The translations under genes and the position numbers were made by a program. A stretch of 64,000 nucleotides of DNA. It comes from STC-113 sp964618565 (lineage in GTDB: Bacteria > Patescibacteriota > Gracilibacteria > BD1-5 > UBA2023). Under the pieces are notes generated by a model. That model worked only from the letters and a program-made list of their open reading frames with translations, had not been told where the DNA came from and made no database searches. The DNA lies in contig CAZUBA010000003.1 of NCBI GenBank assembly GCA_964618565.1, positions 6,267-70,266 of the forward strand, given 5' to 3'. Each line of letters starts with the position of its first letter. Positions within the stretch are counted from its first letter, which is position 1. Below are positions 1 through 11,519 of this stretch, piece after piece.

Positions 1-2
1 CC

Positions 3-236
3 TGAGATGACGAATATCTTCTTGAAGTTGAGGATTATGGTACTCCCGCTGTTGTTGTAAAATGATCGATGACTGATGATGTTTTGGGTTTTGCAGCATG
101 ATTATGCGCAAGATATTCAGATTGAAAAAAAGAAGAAGAGGTAAAAGTCAGAATCTGGAAAAAATCCTGATCGGAAGAATTCAGACAAATCAAACCGCTG
201 ACTGATGATGAAGCAAAAATATATATTGTAAGATAA
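3..236 (+). CDS. C-terminal end of a protein, possibly with an NFACT-R-like RNA-binding domain
   Basis: This is the last 77 codons of a gene that begins before the window; reading TGA as Gly gives an open frame to TAA at 234-236. Visible segments are YGTPAVVVKG, then DDVLGFAAGLCARYSDGKK, then EEVKVRIW. The pattern AA-x-L-x-ARYS followed by a beta strand resembles the NFACT-R-type RNA-binding domain found in ribosome-quality-control proteins and at the C-terminus of some tRNA thiolation enzymes. That assignment is from memory of the family pattern and is weak, because the body of the protein is outside the window. The gene converges on clpB and shares its terminator. Confidence 0.45.
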
Positions 237-272
237 ATAATAAAAGCCCCGACGAGTCGGGGCTTTTATTAT
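237..272. terminator. bidirectional terminator between convergent genes
   Basis: A perfect 16-bp stem (237-252 with 257-272) closes a 4-nt loop CGAG. The core is AAAAGCCCCGA/TCGGGGCTTTT with T-rich flanks on both strands, so it can end both the plus-strand gene at 236 and clpB, whose stop is at 277. Confidence 0.9.
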
Positions 273-276
273 TAGA

Positions 277-2919
277 TTATTTTATGACATTGACTTCCAG
301 CTTATCATTTTCGAAATCAAGATTTATTTCACCTCCTTCGACAATCTCTCAAGCCAATAATTTCATTGAAAGAGGATTCAAAACATGCTTGATTATTGCT
401 CTTTTGAGTGGCCTCGCTCAATATATGGGGTCATATCATATTTTAATCAAATATTCTTTAAGCTTATCTGAAAATCATACTTTTATATGCCTATGCCTCA
501 AGATTCAGACTATCTCTTCAAGCAGTATGCCTATTATTCCATTGAGCGCATCTTTGTCTAGGGCATTGAATATTATCACATCATCTATCCTGTTTATGAA
601 TTCAGGCTTAAAAAACTTATTCAATTGTCACATTACACGTTTTTTTATCTCCTCAAAATCTCTCATTATTTTTGGCTTATCCTTATCTTTTCATACGCTT
701 TCTACATCAAATCAGATATGTATTACCTCGTCGGTGAATTCTTGACTTCAAAAATTGGAAGTCATAATTATAATCGTATTCTTAAAGTTCACTGTCCTTC
801 ATTTGCTGTCAGTCAATCTTCAATCATCAAGCAGCTGAAGGAAAATATTGAATACATCCCTGTGGGCTTTCTCTATCTCATCGAATAATATTACAGAATA
901 GGGTTTTCTCCTTACTGCCTCCGTAAGCTGTCATCATTCTTCATATCAGACATATCAAGGAGGAGATCATATAAGCCTCGATACTGAATGCGGCTCCATA
1001 TATTCACTCATGTCTATTCTTATGAAAGCATTCCTATCGCTAAAAAGTTCCATTGCGAGAGCTTTTGCTGTTTCTGTCTTACCGACTCATGTCGGCCCCA
1101 AAAATAAGAAGCTTCATATTGGTCTTTTCTCATCTGACAGTCCTGCTTTGTTTCTTTGAATCGCCTCAGCTACAAGCCTCAGAGCCTCATCTTGTCAGAC
1201 TACTCTTTTGTTCATCCTTTCAAAAAGATGAAGATACCTCTCTTTTTCGTGCTCTACAAGTTTTCAAACAGGGATTCAGGTCCATTTTGATACTATTTCT
1301 GCAATATCTTCCAGATCAACCCTGTCTTTTAGGTAAGAACTTCACTTTTTTTGATTTTCATGAAATTCATTTTCTATATCTTCAATTTCTTTTTGCACTG
1401 CTGGAATTTCGGAATATCTGATTCTAGCAACAGCTTGATAATCGAATTTCCTTTCATAATCATCTGCTTCATTCTTCAGTTTCTCTATCTTGTCTTTATC
1501 CTCTTTGATCTTCGCAATAAGATTTTTTTCATTTAGCCATTTACTGAGCTTTGTTCTGAGTTGCTCTTGCTTATCAGCTAGTTCCCTTTCGATTTCTTCC
1601 AGACGGAAATTATCAGGATTATTTTCATTCTTTAGTGCTTCTTTCTCGATTTCAAGAGATCTTATCTCTTTTTCAAATGTATCAAGCTCAACAGGCTTAG
1701 ATGTTGAAGACATCTTTACGCTTGATGATGCCTCGTCTATTAAGTCTATGGCTTTATCTGGAAGCTTTCTGTCTGAAATGTATTTGAAGCTAAGCTCGAC
1801 AGCACCAACTATGGCCCTATCGGAAATCTTTATTCAATGGAATGCCTCATATTTGTCTTTTATTCAACGTAAAATAGATATGGCATCTTCCTGGCTTGGC
1901 TCATCGATCATTACCGGTTGGAATCTTCTCTCTAGCGCCTGATCTTTTTCAATGAATTTCCTGTACTCATTTATGGTGGTTGCTCAAATGACCCTTATCT
2001 GTCATCTGGCCAACGCAGGCTTGAGCAAATTTCAGGCATCAGATCATCATTCTGTGCTTCCCGCTCCCACAATCATGTGAACCTCATCAATAAACAATAT
2101 CACATCTCAATCGGATTTTTCCACCTCTTTCAATACCGTCTTGAGCCTTTCTTCAAATTCTCACCTGAATTTCGCTCACGCAATAAGCGCTCACATGTCA
2201 AGCGACATGATTTTCTTATTTTTTAAGTTATCCGGCACGTCATTCTCCACTATTTTCCTAGCAATTCATTCTACTATGGCCGTCTTACCGACTCATGGAT
2301 CTCAGATTATCACTGGGTTGTTCTTCTGTCTTCTGGATAATATTTGGATAGTCCTTCTTGTTTCCTCTTCTCTTCAGATTACAGGATCTATTTTTCATTC
2401 CTTGGCAAGCTCAACAAGATCGATGCAATATTTTTTAAGGGATTCATACATGTTTTCCGCATCGTTTGAAGTCACCCTTTCTCAATGCCTCATTTTCTCA
2501 ATCTCTTTTTTATATGAAGCAAAGTCAATTGAGAATTCTCTGAATATTTCAGAAAGACTATGGGCTTTTTCAATCAATCATAAAAACAGATGCTCCTCCG
2601 TCACATAAGAATCCTGCATCGTGCGCGCCAAATTGTCTGCGAAAGCAAGAACCTGATTGAGTTCTGGAGAAAGAGTCAGCTGTGTAATTCACGACTCTAT
2701 CCTTGGCAGAGATGATATGGCAAAATTTGTTTTCTGGTACAGTAGGTCGATATCGACCTTAAGCCTCGAGAGAATCTCTAAATTTATACTATCTTGGGCA
2801 CTTAATATCACAAAAAGCAGATGTGTTGACTCAAGCATCGTATTTCAGTTTGATATTGCCATTGTCTGCGCTTCTTGCAGGCGTTTTGAAGCTGAAATTG
2901 TAAATCTTTCGAATTGCAT
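277..2919 (-). CDS. clpB: ClpB-type AAA+ disaggregase
   Basis: An 880-residue ATP-dependent protein disaggregase (ClpB/Hsp104) that works with DnaK to rescue aggregated cytoplasmic proteins. The N-terminal Clp repeat domain begins MQFERFTISASKRLQEAQ. The first AAA+ module has Walker A GDPGVGKTA near residue 203, where both Gly of GDPG are TGA. A coiled-coil middle domain rich in E/K lies around residues 403-525, and the second module has Walker A GPTGVGKTE near residue 603. These positions match ClpB, and the long middle domain argues against ClpA or ClpC. The start is the only ATG in frame before the N-domain. Expression is probably heat-shock controlled through the CIRCE-like operator at 3000-3026. 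Confidence 0.97.
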
Positions 2920-2999
2920 AATGATTTTAATTATATTTTAAAGAAATTCTTTCTTTTATGGCTTTTGTTTGGTTTTTTCTGGATAATTTCCCTATTCGA

Positions 3000-3026
3000 C
3001 TAGCACGTAAATTATATACGTGCTAA
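3000..3026 (-). promoter_or_regulatory. CIRCE-like HrcA operator upstream of clpB
   Basis: On the minus strand the site reads TTAGCACGT, 9 nt, ACGTGCTAG. The HrcA operator CIRCE is TTAGCACTC-N9-GAGTGCTAA, so geometry and outer arms agree and only the inner two bases of each arm differ. It overlaps the clpB promoter, as expected for a repressor site. HrcA itself is not in the window. Confidence 0.65.
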
Positions 3027-3038
3027 TTACAAAGTCAA
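3011..3038 (-). promoter_or_regulatory. sigma-70-type promoter of clpB
   Basis: Reading the minus strand, the -35 element TTGACT (3033-3038) is followed after 16 nt by a perfect -10 element TATAAT (3011-3016). The -10 lies in the spacer of the CIRCE-like palindrome, so a bound repressor would block RNA polymerase. The clpB start is about 90 nt downstream. Confidence 0.75.
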
Positions 3039-3076
3039 GAACATTTTTATAAAGAAGTCAAAAATCCTTCATTTTT

Positions 3077-3104
3077 TTGCTTTTTAAAGTAAATATGATA
3101 CAAT
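3077..3104 (+). promoter_or_regulatory. promoter of the 1263-aa protein gene
   Basis: TTGCTT (3077-3082), a 16-nt spacer and TACAAT (3099-3104), 27 nt upstream of the ATG at 3132. It fits sigma-70 spacing; no strong ribosome binding site follows. Confidence 0.5.
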
Positions 3105-3131
3105 TTGAAGGATAAAATTTAAATTAAGAGC

Positions 3132-6100
3132 ATGTCTAGAGAAAGCGCTGAGAACAGAGAGTCCAGCAATCATGTTAAACAAAAAAAAGATGAGAGTGAT
3201 CTTTTGGCAACTTTGGTTCGAGATTTCGTAGAAGATAAAGCAAAAAGGAATGATGTGGAATTTTCCGCATTTTTTGATGAGATTACCACTAAAGATACGA
3301 GCAAGCTTGATGAGGATATCTTGAGGCAGATAGAAAAATTCAAATCCAAAAATGAAAAATTCACAGGCCTGAATGTAGAGGGCATTACTTATTTTGATAT
3401 CCAAAGAGAAACAATCAAGGCCTGAATAGGCCTTCAGACAAGAAGGGATGAGCTAGAGCAAGCCATAAAAGATCTTTACATTTTAGGGGTGGCTACTAAT
3501 GCTGTAAAATTATCAGCCGAAATCAAGAAGCTATCTAAGAAAAATCTGGATGACATGCTTGTTTCAGAAGTTGAAAGAAAAGATTTTTTAAAAAAAATCT
3601 TCCCAAATGATGTTCCAAAATTAAAAGAAGAGTGAAAAATATTCGATTTTCTATGACTTGATTTCAATTCTCTATCAGAGACACAAAAGCAAGCTGCAAA
3701 GAATTTTTATCATTCTTGATTACAGGACAGGCATGCTCTTTTTGAGCTTGTTAATTCAACTGCGAATGTTAATCAGAAAAAGAAGCTCATACAGACATTC
3801 ATGCCAACCATAACTTTAGCTAAGCTGATTGAACTATGAATTATCGATGACAAGAAAGCGAGTGAGATTATATTTGAAAGCCTCAAGAACAAATTTCCAA
3901 ATATAAAAGAGGAGAAAAGAGGAGAATTTGTGGATTATATAAGAAAAGAGGATTTTGTGGTTTCGAGCAGCAGCTTTTTATCAAATCCTGACAATCTGGA
4001 TAAGATCATTGCTGACAATAAATTTGAATGATTATTTGAGGATGTGCAGAAACTGGAACAAAAATCCGAAGAGAAAAAAGAACAATTAAAGCCAAAAAAT
4101 AAGCTCGAGTTCCTTAAAAGGATAAAAGAATCAGGTGAATATAACACCTTGGGGAATTTGGAAATCTTTTGAGATGATATAATCTTTGAATGAGTTCATA
4201 TAAAAGATGGGATAGACAAGAAATTGCATATGAAAATTGAGAGGATTCATGATAATTGAACGTTGGATATTAAAGAATTGACTCATGAGAGCTGAATAAG
4301 AAGAGAGAGTGAAACAAAAGCCCAAAACATAAACTACGAGCAATTCGAGAATATCCTTTCATATTTCATATATGCTCCAAATTATTGAAAATTCCTATCA
4401 AACCAGGAATTCAAGAAAAAAATAGAGGACTGAGGACTGCAAGAAATACCCGATGAAAAAACTGTCAATTCTCTGAGCGACCTTTTAAAGAATATTAATA
4501 TCAAAGATAAGGAATGAGAGAAGTTCTGACTAAAAATCTGAACTATTTTCACATTTAAATGATGAGATAAAACTGACGATGTAGCAGTTTGCAAAATTCT
4601 TCAAATTGACGAGATAAATAAAAAGATAACAATTACCAATTGAGCGAAGCCATCATATAGCTTCAGTGAATTCCTTGGATGATTTAGCGCGGAAGAAGGA
4701 AAAAGGGTTGCCGTAATCAATTCTACAGAAGATCTAATCAATTCGTTAAAGGACGATAAAGATGCGAAAGACTGATTTAAAGATCTCGTCTACGATAAGG
4801 AGATAAATAAGATTTTACCAAAGAACCAGGAGAAGAATAAGGAGCATCCTTGAGTAAGATATTTTGTCAATAAAGATAAAAAAGCTCTTAAAATTGAAAA
4901 AATTAAATGAAATGAGATTATTGTAAGCATATGAGAATATACCGAATGAGAGAAAGTCTGAAAAAAATGAGAGAAGATAAAAAATGACAAGTTCTCTTGA
5001 TCTAAGCCTTTTTCTATGACAAATGAGGTGTTTTTTGCTTACATGAAAAAACATAAATTATTAGCAAAGATTTATGAAGAAGATGTTAAAATTACAGAAT
5101 CTGTAAATAAAAAAGAATTGCCACAATGAAGAAGTGCTTGAAAATGGTTTTTCTGAATGCAGAATTATTTGACCATTTCCATGTGAGTGAAACAATGGTA
5201 CACATCCATAAAAGATACGCTTAAAGAAAACAATGACCTTCAAGCTGCAGAATTTGCTCTAGGCTTATGATTTGCTTTGCCAGATAGCATGAAGAGCGAT
5301 CTTCAAAGCAGAGTTGAATCCGTGCAAAAGAAAAAAATGTGAGAAAAAATCACTCAGTTAGAAAATATGAATCCATGACTTGTAATGAAACAAGTTATAA
5401 AGATACTTAGAACGTCAAATGCTTATCAGCATGAATTGGAAGCGGCGCTGATGTATATCATAAAAAAACATTGAACCCTATACCCTGCTGATCTTTATGA
5501 ATATAAATGATCGTTTCTTTGGTACAAGAAGCTTGGCTGAAGAATTTGAGACTCTCTATATACGGAATATTTCAAAGAACAGATACAGAACTGATTACCT
5601 GCAAGTGAAGAATGATTGGTAACCGCTCTGCTATTTAAGCAAGCTGACATAGAATCAAAATACTATCCGAAAAGAAGAACTACTATAGGCCAAGAGTTTG
5701 AAGGAAATTTTTCAACATGAAGAAAAGTGAAAGATGCCTGAAAGGAGGACAATAGTTGAAATGTTACCAGAGATTGAAGAGAAGCGTATTGCCTTGAAAT
5801 GCTTAAAAAATGAAGAATACTCTATGCTATCTGAGCGCTGGAATCGACATTGGAGAAATGATGAAGCGCAACAGCAAAAAATAAAATTCCTTTTATGATT
5901 GCGCTTAGTTGAGTCACAAGGAATTTAAATCAAGATGATGCAAAAAAATACGCATGACTTTGACCGAAATATCTTAACCCGATGTTCAGCTGTTGTGAGA
6001 CTCCTGCAAAAGTTAACCTATTTGAAAAAGTGGTTATAAAAATAGCTCAAAAGCTCAATAATACCGATATGGAAAAAGATGTCATGTCAATAAAAAAGAT

Positions 6101-6923
6101 GAAGGAAGATGGGACGGAAGAATTGAAGATTCTCAATGCCACTGAAGAATTCTGGAAGAAATACTCTTGAATACTCGCCACGAAGCTATTGACAAACGAT
6201 AATCAGATGTATCTTTGGTCAGAAGAAGATCCTGATATAAAAGAATATTTCTTATATGCCAATCTTTCTGCCAGATTCCATAAAAATAATTATACTTGAG
6301 ATACTGGATGAATCAATGCGGACAGCTGAGTTTATGATGATGATAATTCATTTCTTTTCCTTGCCTGATGAGCGCAGAATTATCTTAAGCCTGCCCTTGG
6401 GAATCCTTGAAAAAGACCAATGCCATGATGATGACCAAAGAAAAATTTTGACAGCCTATTGAAGAATCTGAATAAAATAAAAGATGATAAGAATCTTGAT
6501 GAAGACCAAAAAAGGAAGATGTTCAAGAAATTCAATAAGGAAATTCTAATTTGGCTATATGAAAGCACTACTCTATCAAGAGATGATCTTATGAACCTAG
6601 ATTGGTGAAAAGAGCTTATCAAGACCTGATTATGGATTTACACAAGAGAAGAGAGAACTTATTTTGAAACTAAAAATTTGGATGATATCTATCAGAGGAA
6701 ATTGGATGAGGCCTATAATAAGTACAAATCTTGAGAAAGTAAAAACTTTGAAAATCTGGAAAAGAAGAAAAATGAAGTAGTAGTGAAAATCGATGATATA
6801 CTAAACAAGAGAATCTCAAAAAAGGAAGTTCAAATGCAGAATAAGAAGAAACAAGAACAGGCCGCGCTTAATAGCTATTTATCCAATCTGGCCAGTGAAT
6901 CCGATTATGATATTGCTGCCTAA
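3132..6923 (+). CDS. large cytoplasmic protein of unknown function (1263 aa)
   Basis: One uninterrupted 1264-codon frame when TGA is Gly; under the standard code it shatters into small pieces. The protein is highly charged (K, E, D) and begins with a polar, Ser/Glu-rich segment. I see no signal peptide, membrane segment, Walker motif or Cys cluster, apart from an isolated CC near the last third. The middle contains repeated short beta-like stretches (for example KIGTIFTFKGGDKTDD), and the C-terminal 150 residues look like a helical coiled coil. A Gly/Pro-rich loop with AGGAQNYLKPALGNPG lies near residue 1080. I do not recognise the family. It is monocistronic with its own promoter and ends in a 4-nt stop overlap with the convergent DUF167 gene. 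Confidence 0.85.
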
Positions 6924-7186
6924 GGGCTTATCCTTATGAGTTTTGTAGTATCCGTTGCTCAGCTTATTATTTCGATGCTAGCTTTTGGCAATCATAATTC
7001 AGAAGATATGAAGCGAATGAGTTCCTCATTCGCTTTTCAATTTTCTGGAACAGCTTTCAGTCTGATTTTAAGGGTTTCATCGTCCATTAAAGCATAAAAT
7101 TCTGTTTTCGGCTGTCGTGTAGTAACCTTGATTCTGAGGTAATTTTTTTGACTGATTCCTAGCTTGACATATTCTTTTAATTTCAT
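6920..7186 (-). CDS. DUF167/YggU-family protein
   Basis: An 88-residue protein of the UPF0235 (DUF167, YggU) family, a small alpha/beta fold of unknown biochemical role. Diagnostic features are the central KAVPENGKANEELIRF, matching the family motif PxxGKANxxL, followed by LGLPKASIEIISGATDTTK, matching the conserved I-I-x-G-x-x-S/T-x-x-K. Length is normal for the family. The stop codon overlaps the stop of the convergent 1263-aa gene. The segment coding for GKANEEL forms an 11-bp hairpin at 7011-7035 that may double as the terminator of the opposite gene. Confidence 0.88.
7011..7035 (+). terminator. hairpin inside DUF167 coding sequence, possible terminator for the convergent gene
   Basis: AAGCGAATGAG pairs perfectly with CTCATTCGCTT across a 3-nt loop and is followed on the plus strand by TTTCAATTTTC. 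It is the only hairpin found downstream of the 1263-aa gene (stop at 6923), but it lies within antisense coding sequence. Confidence 0.45.
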
Positions 7187-7269
7187 AAATTATTTACAGA
7201 GTAAAAGTATAAAAGATATAAAGACCGGAAAGTTATAGTGTTTATAAGGATATTCACAAAATAATCAAT

Positions 7270-7316
7270 GAATTTAATCTTTTAATCTTTAAAATCTTTT
7301 AATCTTTTAATCTTTT
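7270..7316 (+). repeat. short tandem AATCTTTT tract
   Basis: About five imperfect copies of AATCTTTT immediately before the glycosyltransferase ATG at 7320. This low-complexity leader replaces any Shine-Dalgarno sequence and could be slippage-prone. Confidence 0.6.
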
Positions 7317-7319
7317 TAG

Positions 7320-8435
7320 ATGAAAATTTGAATAGATTGTCGAATGTATTCGACAAATTTTACATGAATCGGAAGATATGTCTACGAATTAGTAACTTAT
7401 CTTGCAAAAAATGATAAAGAAAATGAATATGTTCTTTTTTTTAATGAACCTCATTATACGAATTTCAAGTTGCCAAGTCCCAAATGGAAAAAAGTACTGG
7501 CGAATACTAGGCATTATACAATCAAAGAGCAGACCATATTCCTATTCAGACTGCTTAGAGAAAAATTGGATCTCATGCATTTTACTCATTTCAATGCTCC
7601 GATATTATACAAGAAGCCTTTTGTAGTAACGATACATGACCTCACCCTGTCTTTCTACCCTGGGAAGAAAATGACCAGATCCTATCATAGGTTCGGCTAT
7701 AATCTTACAATAAAGACAGTAGTCAAAAATGCTATAAAAGTTATCGCCGTTTCTGAACATACAAAAAAAGACATAGTAGAAATACTTAATGTACCGGAAG
7801 AGAAAATCAGTGTGATCTATGAAGGAATCAATAAAGAAGAATTCATAAGGCCATCTCAGGAAGATATAGACAATCAGAAGCTGAAATTCAATATCAAGAA
7901 TGACTATATCTATTACACTTGAGTATTAAGGGAACACAAGAATCTTGTCAGATTGATAAAGGCCTACTCGGAATTAGTTGAAGAATGACTTGATTTGGAT
8001 CTGCTGATCACCTGAAAGGAAGACTACACATATTTTGAAGTGCGTGACATGATAATCGCAAAAAAACTGCAATGAAGAATACATCTGCCATGATTTGTCA
8101 CAAATAAGGAGCTTGTGTGATTTTATGCATGATCGAAGGCTTTCGTGTTCCCTTCTCTATATGAATGATTCTGATTGCCTATATTGGAAGCAATGGCAAC
8201 AGGCACCCCCATTACATGTTCAAATATATCTTCTATACCTGAAATAGCTTGAGAAAATTGAGCCATCTTCTTTAATCCCATGAGCATAGAAAGCATAAAA
8301 CAATGAATTAAAACCGTTCTTGATGATAAGTCTACACGAGAAAAACTTATTAAAAATTGATACAAAAGAATTGAAGATTTCAAATGGGAAAATATGGGAA
8401 AAGAAATAATGGAACTATATAAAAATATAAAATAA
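7320..8435 (+). CDS. GT4-type glycosyltransferase family 1
   Basis: A 371-residue retaining glycosyltransferase with two Rossmann domains (GT-B fold), expected to add a sugar from a nucleotide donor to an envelope glycan on the cytoplasmic side of the membrane. The N-terminus MKIGIDCRMY plus TGIGRYVYEL is the acceptor-site loop of the family. The C-terminal nucleotide-sugar site is complete: YTGVLREHKNLVRLIKAY, then VFPSLYEGFGLPILEAMATG with the EGFGLP-LE (EX7E) motif, then the GTP block. Most of these glycines are TGA. The acyltransferase-like gene follows 64 nt later. Confidence 0.93.
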
Positions 8436-8499
8436 AATTTCATCAAAAATATGCACTTAAAGAAGCTTACTTAATTAAAAAAATAATATAAAACACTAA

Positions 8500-9666
8500 A
8501 TGACCAACTTATTCTCTCCAAAAAGGAATTTTTATATTTCTTATACAAAATGACTCGCTCTGATCTATATGATAATCATCCATCTTTTGGATTGGTCTGA
8601 ATTTCAGCTTGGGTTGACGTCTAGCCTTCTTAAAGAGGTACTGCATACCAGCTTGATTTTTTTTGTCGCTTTGACTGGAGCAAATATAATCCAGGCATAT
8701 TGAAATTATGACAATTTAAAGAAGCCCATAAAGAAGCTTTATAAGAGGATATTGATTTTAACTTTGATATATTTTGCTTATAATTTGATCAAATTTATGA
8801 TATTTGATTTTTCCACTTCCGCATTTTATCAGCAGTTCATGGAAAAATGATATTTCAATATCTGATGATTATTGACATTCAGATCATTCACCTCACCTAT
8901 TACCGTGCTTGTCATGGATTCGATGTTTTTGGCTTTATCACCGATTTTATTATATCTTAATAAAAATTCAAAACATAAGAAATGAATACTCATATGAGTT
9001 ATTGTGGCTCTTCTTGTAATAAATTATTGAATAGTGATTCCGAATTACATTCCATTTAATCCTATCAATCCTTACTTTCCAATAAATCAGAATCCTGTAC
9101 TAGATTTCTTGTATGCAAATAATTATGTTTTATTCCCAGTAGCGCTTTGGGCCATTCCTTATCTTATATGAAGCCTGCTTGCAATGTATTGATTTGAAAA
9201 GAAAATGCATCAGGCGACACTACTTTTTGCAACAATTACGATTATCTTAGGTTCCATGAAGTTTTTCAATAATGAATCTCTATTATTGAATCCTTATATT
9301 TTCCCGCTTCAGCCTTATTATATTTTCGTCTGCTTCTTTGCCCTTTTTGTTTTCATAAGGATATTTATGTGGCTGGAGAAAGTGAAATCCCGCAAAATCC
9401 ATGCAACTTTATCGGTAATGAGATTCCTTTGAGATAATAGCCTATACGTATATATTTATCACTGGATGGTAATTGATATATCAATAAGGATATTCTTCCC
9501 TTATTTAAAAACTATGTGGCTTGTGATGTCGCTTTATCTATTCTTTCAAATATATCTGAATCGCCAAACCATTGCTCAGTATTATGAATATTGATATAAA
9601 TCCTGACATTATAGGGCTAAAAAATCAGTAATAGAAAAATATAACCTTGAACTTCAAGAAGACTAG
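8500..9666 (+). CDS. polytopic membrane protein, acyltransferase-3/DUF1624-like
   Basis: A 388-residue protein with about ten predicted membrane helices. It opens RNFYISYTKGLALIYMIIIH, which resembles the start of acyltransferase-3 and DUF1624/heparan-glucosaminide acetyltransferase proteins (RGLAIxxMxxxH), where the His in the first helix is functional. Such proteins acylate envelope sugars using cytoplasmic acyl-CoA. It follows a glycosyltransferase, which fits glycan decoration. The family call rests on the N-terminal motif and topology only. Confidence 0.6.
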
Positions 9667-9731
9667 GCATTAGTTTGACATATTTAATTAATTACCTATA
9701 ATAAATAGCATTAATTATAATTTTAAAGAAT

Positions 9732-10457
9732 ATGTCACCGATAACTAGAAATGAGGATTCTGAATATCCTCTTAATCAGGAGCAGAAAAATCAGGAAAAG
9801 CCAATGCCTAAGGAAGTTGGCGAAATACTTGTCTCCACATCTCAAAAAGCGGAGTGAGTCATGGATTGAACTCATGTTCCAGATGAGGACATTGAGGTCA
9901 AAAGAAACGCACTGATGGAACAGCTGGACCGATTATCAAGCCAGCTTGCAGAAGGCTTAGAAAAATACGAAGTGATGTTTTGAGAACAATTCGCCTATAT
10001 AGATGCAGCAATCATGAACGTGGAATATGCAGGACCAGATGAGCTTCAAAATTTGAATTCAGATAATATCGAGGTCAGTTCTTTATTCTGATGATTTGAT
10101 CCAAAAAATATTTGAGATACAAAACTGTATATTGACCTTTTGAAAAAATTAAAAGAACAGAAAGATGTACAAATCCAGGCTCATCTATTAGGATTTATCG
10201 AACTTCTTAGTGTTTATGTTTTGAATAAAGATGCAAACAGGATAAATTTTGAAGCAGATGAGTTCAAAAAAATAGTATTTGACAATCCTAAAATAAATCC
10301 GAACTATCAGATTCTCTTGATTAGAATCTTTGAATTGATGGAGAGACAGACAAGCATGATGGTAGCTGCATCTGAGAAATTGCACTCAAATTTTTGAAAT
10401 GAATTGACACACGAACAAAGATCAGATGCACAAGATATAGCAAAATTATTTGAATAA
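9732..10457 (+). CDS. hypothetical protein, helical, 241 aa
   Basis: A table-25 frame with several in-frame TGA codons. The first 45 residues are polar and probably disordered (N, E, Q, P rich). The remainder is helical and acidic with a coiled-coil-like segment ALMEQLDRLSSQLAEGLEKY. No membrane segment, signal or catalytic motif is visible. It probably forms a unit with the next gene, 14 nt downstream, since a terminator follows that gene. I do not recognise it. Confidence 0.75.
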
Positions 10458-10471
10458 AGCCTAACAAAAAA

Positions 10472-10873
10472 ATGGATAAGATATCATATGGCCCCGTCCT
10501 CGATAATCTGAAAAAAGATTTTTCTATGATAATCTATGCTTATTCTCTTGCCATAGACAATTATATAACATATATTTCCGAGTGAACGTCTGCGGATATT
10601 ATTACCTGTGAGAACAATATTTTCCATTTCCTTACGACTAATATTGATTTGGGGTTGGAATTATGAGAACATCTGATTAGGACTATGGATAATATCATTG
10701 AAAGCTATGAGAAAGATTTTGAATCGTATAAGATTTGCAATAAGATTTTCAGCAATCTGAAAAAAAATCTTTTGAATAAACTGATCGAACTTAAAAATAG
10801 GACGAATTGAACAATTGAAGTTTCTCAAGGATCAGTCAAGGCAAAAGTCTCTTGAACATTAAGCTCCTTGTAA
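10472..10873 (+). CDS. hypothetical protein, 133 aa
   Basis: A small, mostly helical protein (MDKISYGPVLDNLKKDFSMI) with three Gly encoded by TGA. It is the second gene of a probable two-gene unit and is followed 17 nt later by a strong terminator. No motif was recognised. Confidence 0.7.
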
Positions 10874-10890
10874 TTTATTTTAAAATCATA

Positions 10891-10917
10891 AAAAAACGGC
10901 CTTAAGGCCGTTTTTTT
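10891..10917 (+). terminator. rho-independent terminator
   Basis: AAAACGGCC pairs with GGCCGTTTT around TTAA and is followed by an eight-T run. The A run on the other side lets it also serve the convergent minus-strand gene ending at 10939. Confidence 0.9.
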
Positions 10918-10938
10918 TATGATTTATAAGAAATTTGA

Positions 10939-11508
10939 CTATGAATTCAATAGGATTGAAGTCCGGAAGCATGTTGCCTCCAAAGTGCTTTCCACTGGAA
11001 AATCTGAACTCTGATTGTGGTCATAGGGAATAGACAGATCAAGATATGAGGATTGCTGCAGATCGTTTATTATCGTGGAGCGCTCATTATATTCAGAATC
11101 TATTCACACAATGAGCCTCCCAGAATGAGTCACCATGATTTGTCAGAGTTCGATGTGAGTTATCGCTCAGTATGACTTTTTCTGGATTCCATTTTTTTCC
11201 CCAAGAGGATTATCTTGTTTCCCAAGCCAAAATAAGACTACTCATTTTTGGATGGCTTGGCGAAGATAATACTGTTCCCAATTCCTTTGCCGGCTGAAGA
11301 AATCCTCATTTCATTCGGTGTGAAGTTTTGCATTATCAACCCTATCAGGACTTGCAAATACCAATTTTTTTCACGGCGATAATTCTTCTATGATTTCCAT
11401 TGCAGTCTTTCGCCAATCAGATATTCAGCGGATAGGTCAAGCTAGAAATACTAGTTGTTCATCGGCAGCTATTTCTTGTATTTCCACAGGATGGATTGAT
11501 TTGCTCAT
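10939..11508 (-). CDS. nucleoside 2-deoxyribosyltransferase-like protein
   Basis: A 189-residue protein with features of the nucleoside 2-deoxyribosyltransferase-like fold: LVFLAGPIRGISDWRKTAMEII near the N-terminus (the G-P-I-x-G loop that binds the sugar-base substrate), then FASPDR, then NWEQYYLRQAIQKGVVLFWL. Related enzymes cleave or exchange bases on deoxynucleosides or act on modified nucleotides. The exact substrate cannot be read. The gene starts 11 nt after the stop of the radical SAM gene, so the two are probably co-transcribed. Confidence 0.75.
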
Positions 11509-11519
11509 ATAGAGATTGA

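Noticed and set aside
3132..6923. Many small adjacent open frames suggesting a heavily frameshifted or decayed gene
   Set aside because: All breaks are TGA in one continuous frame with no shift, and the same holds for conserved housekeeping genes in the window, so this is recoding rather than decay.
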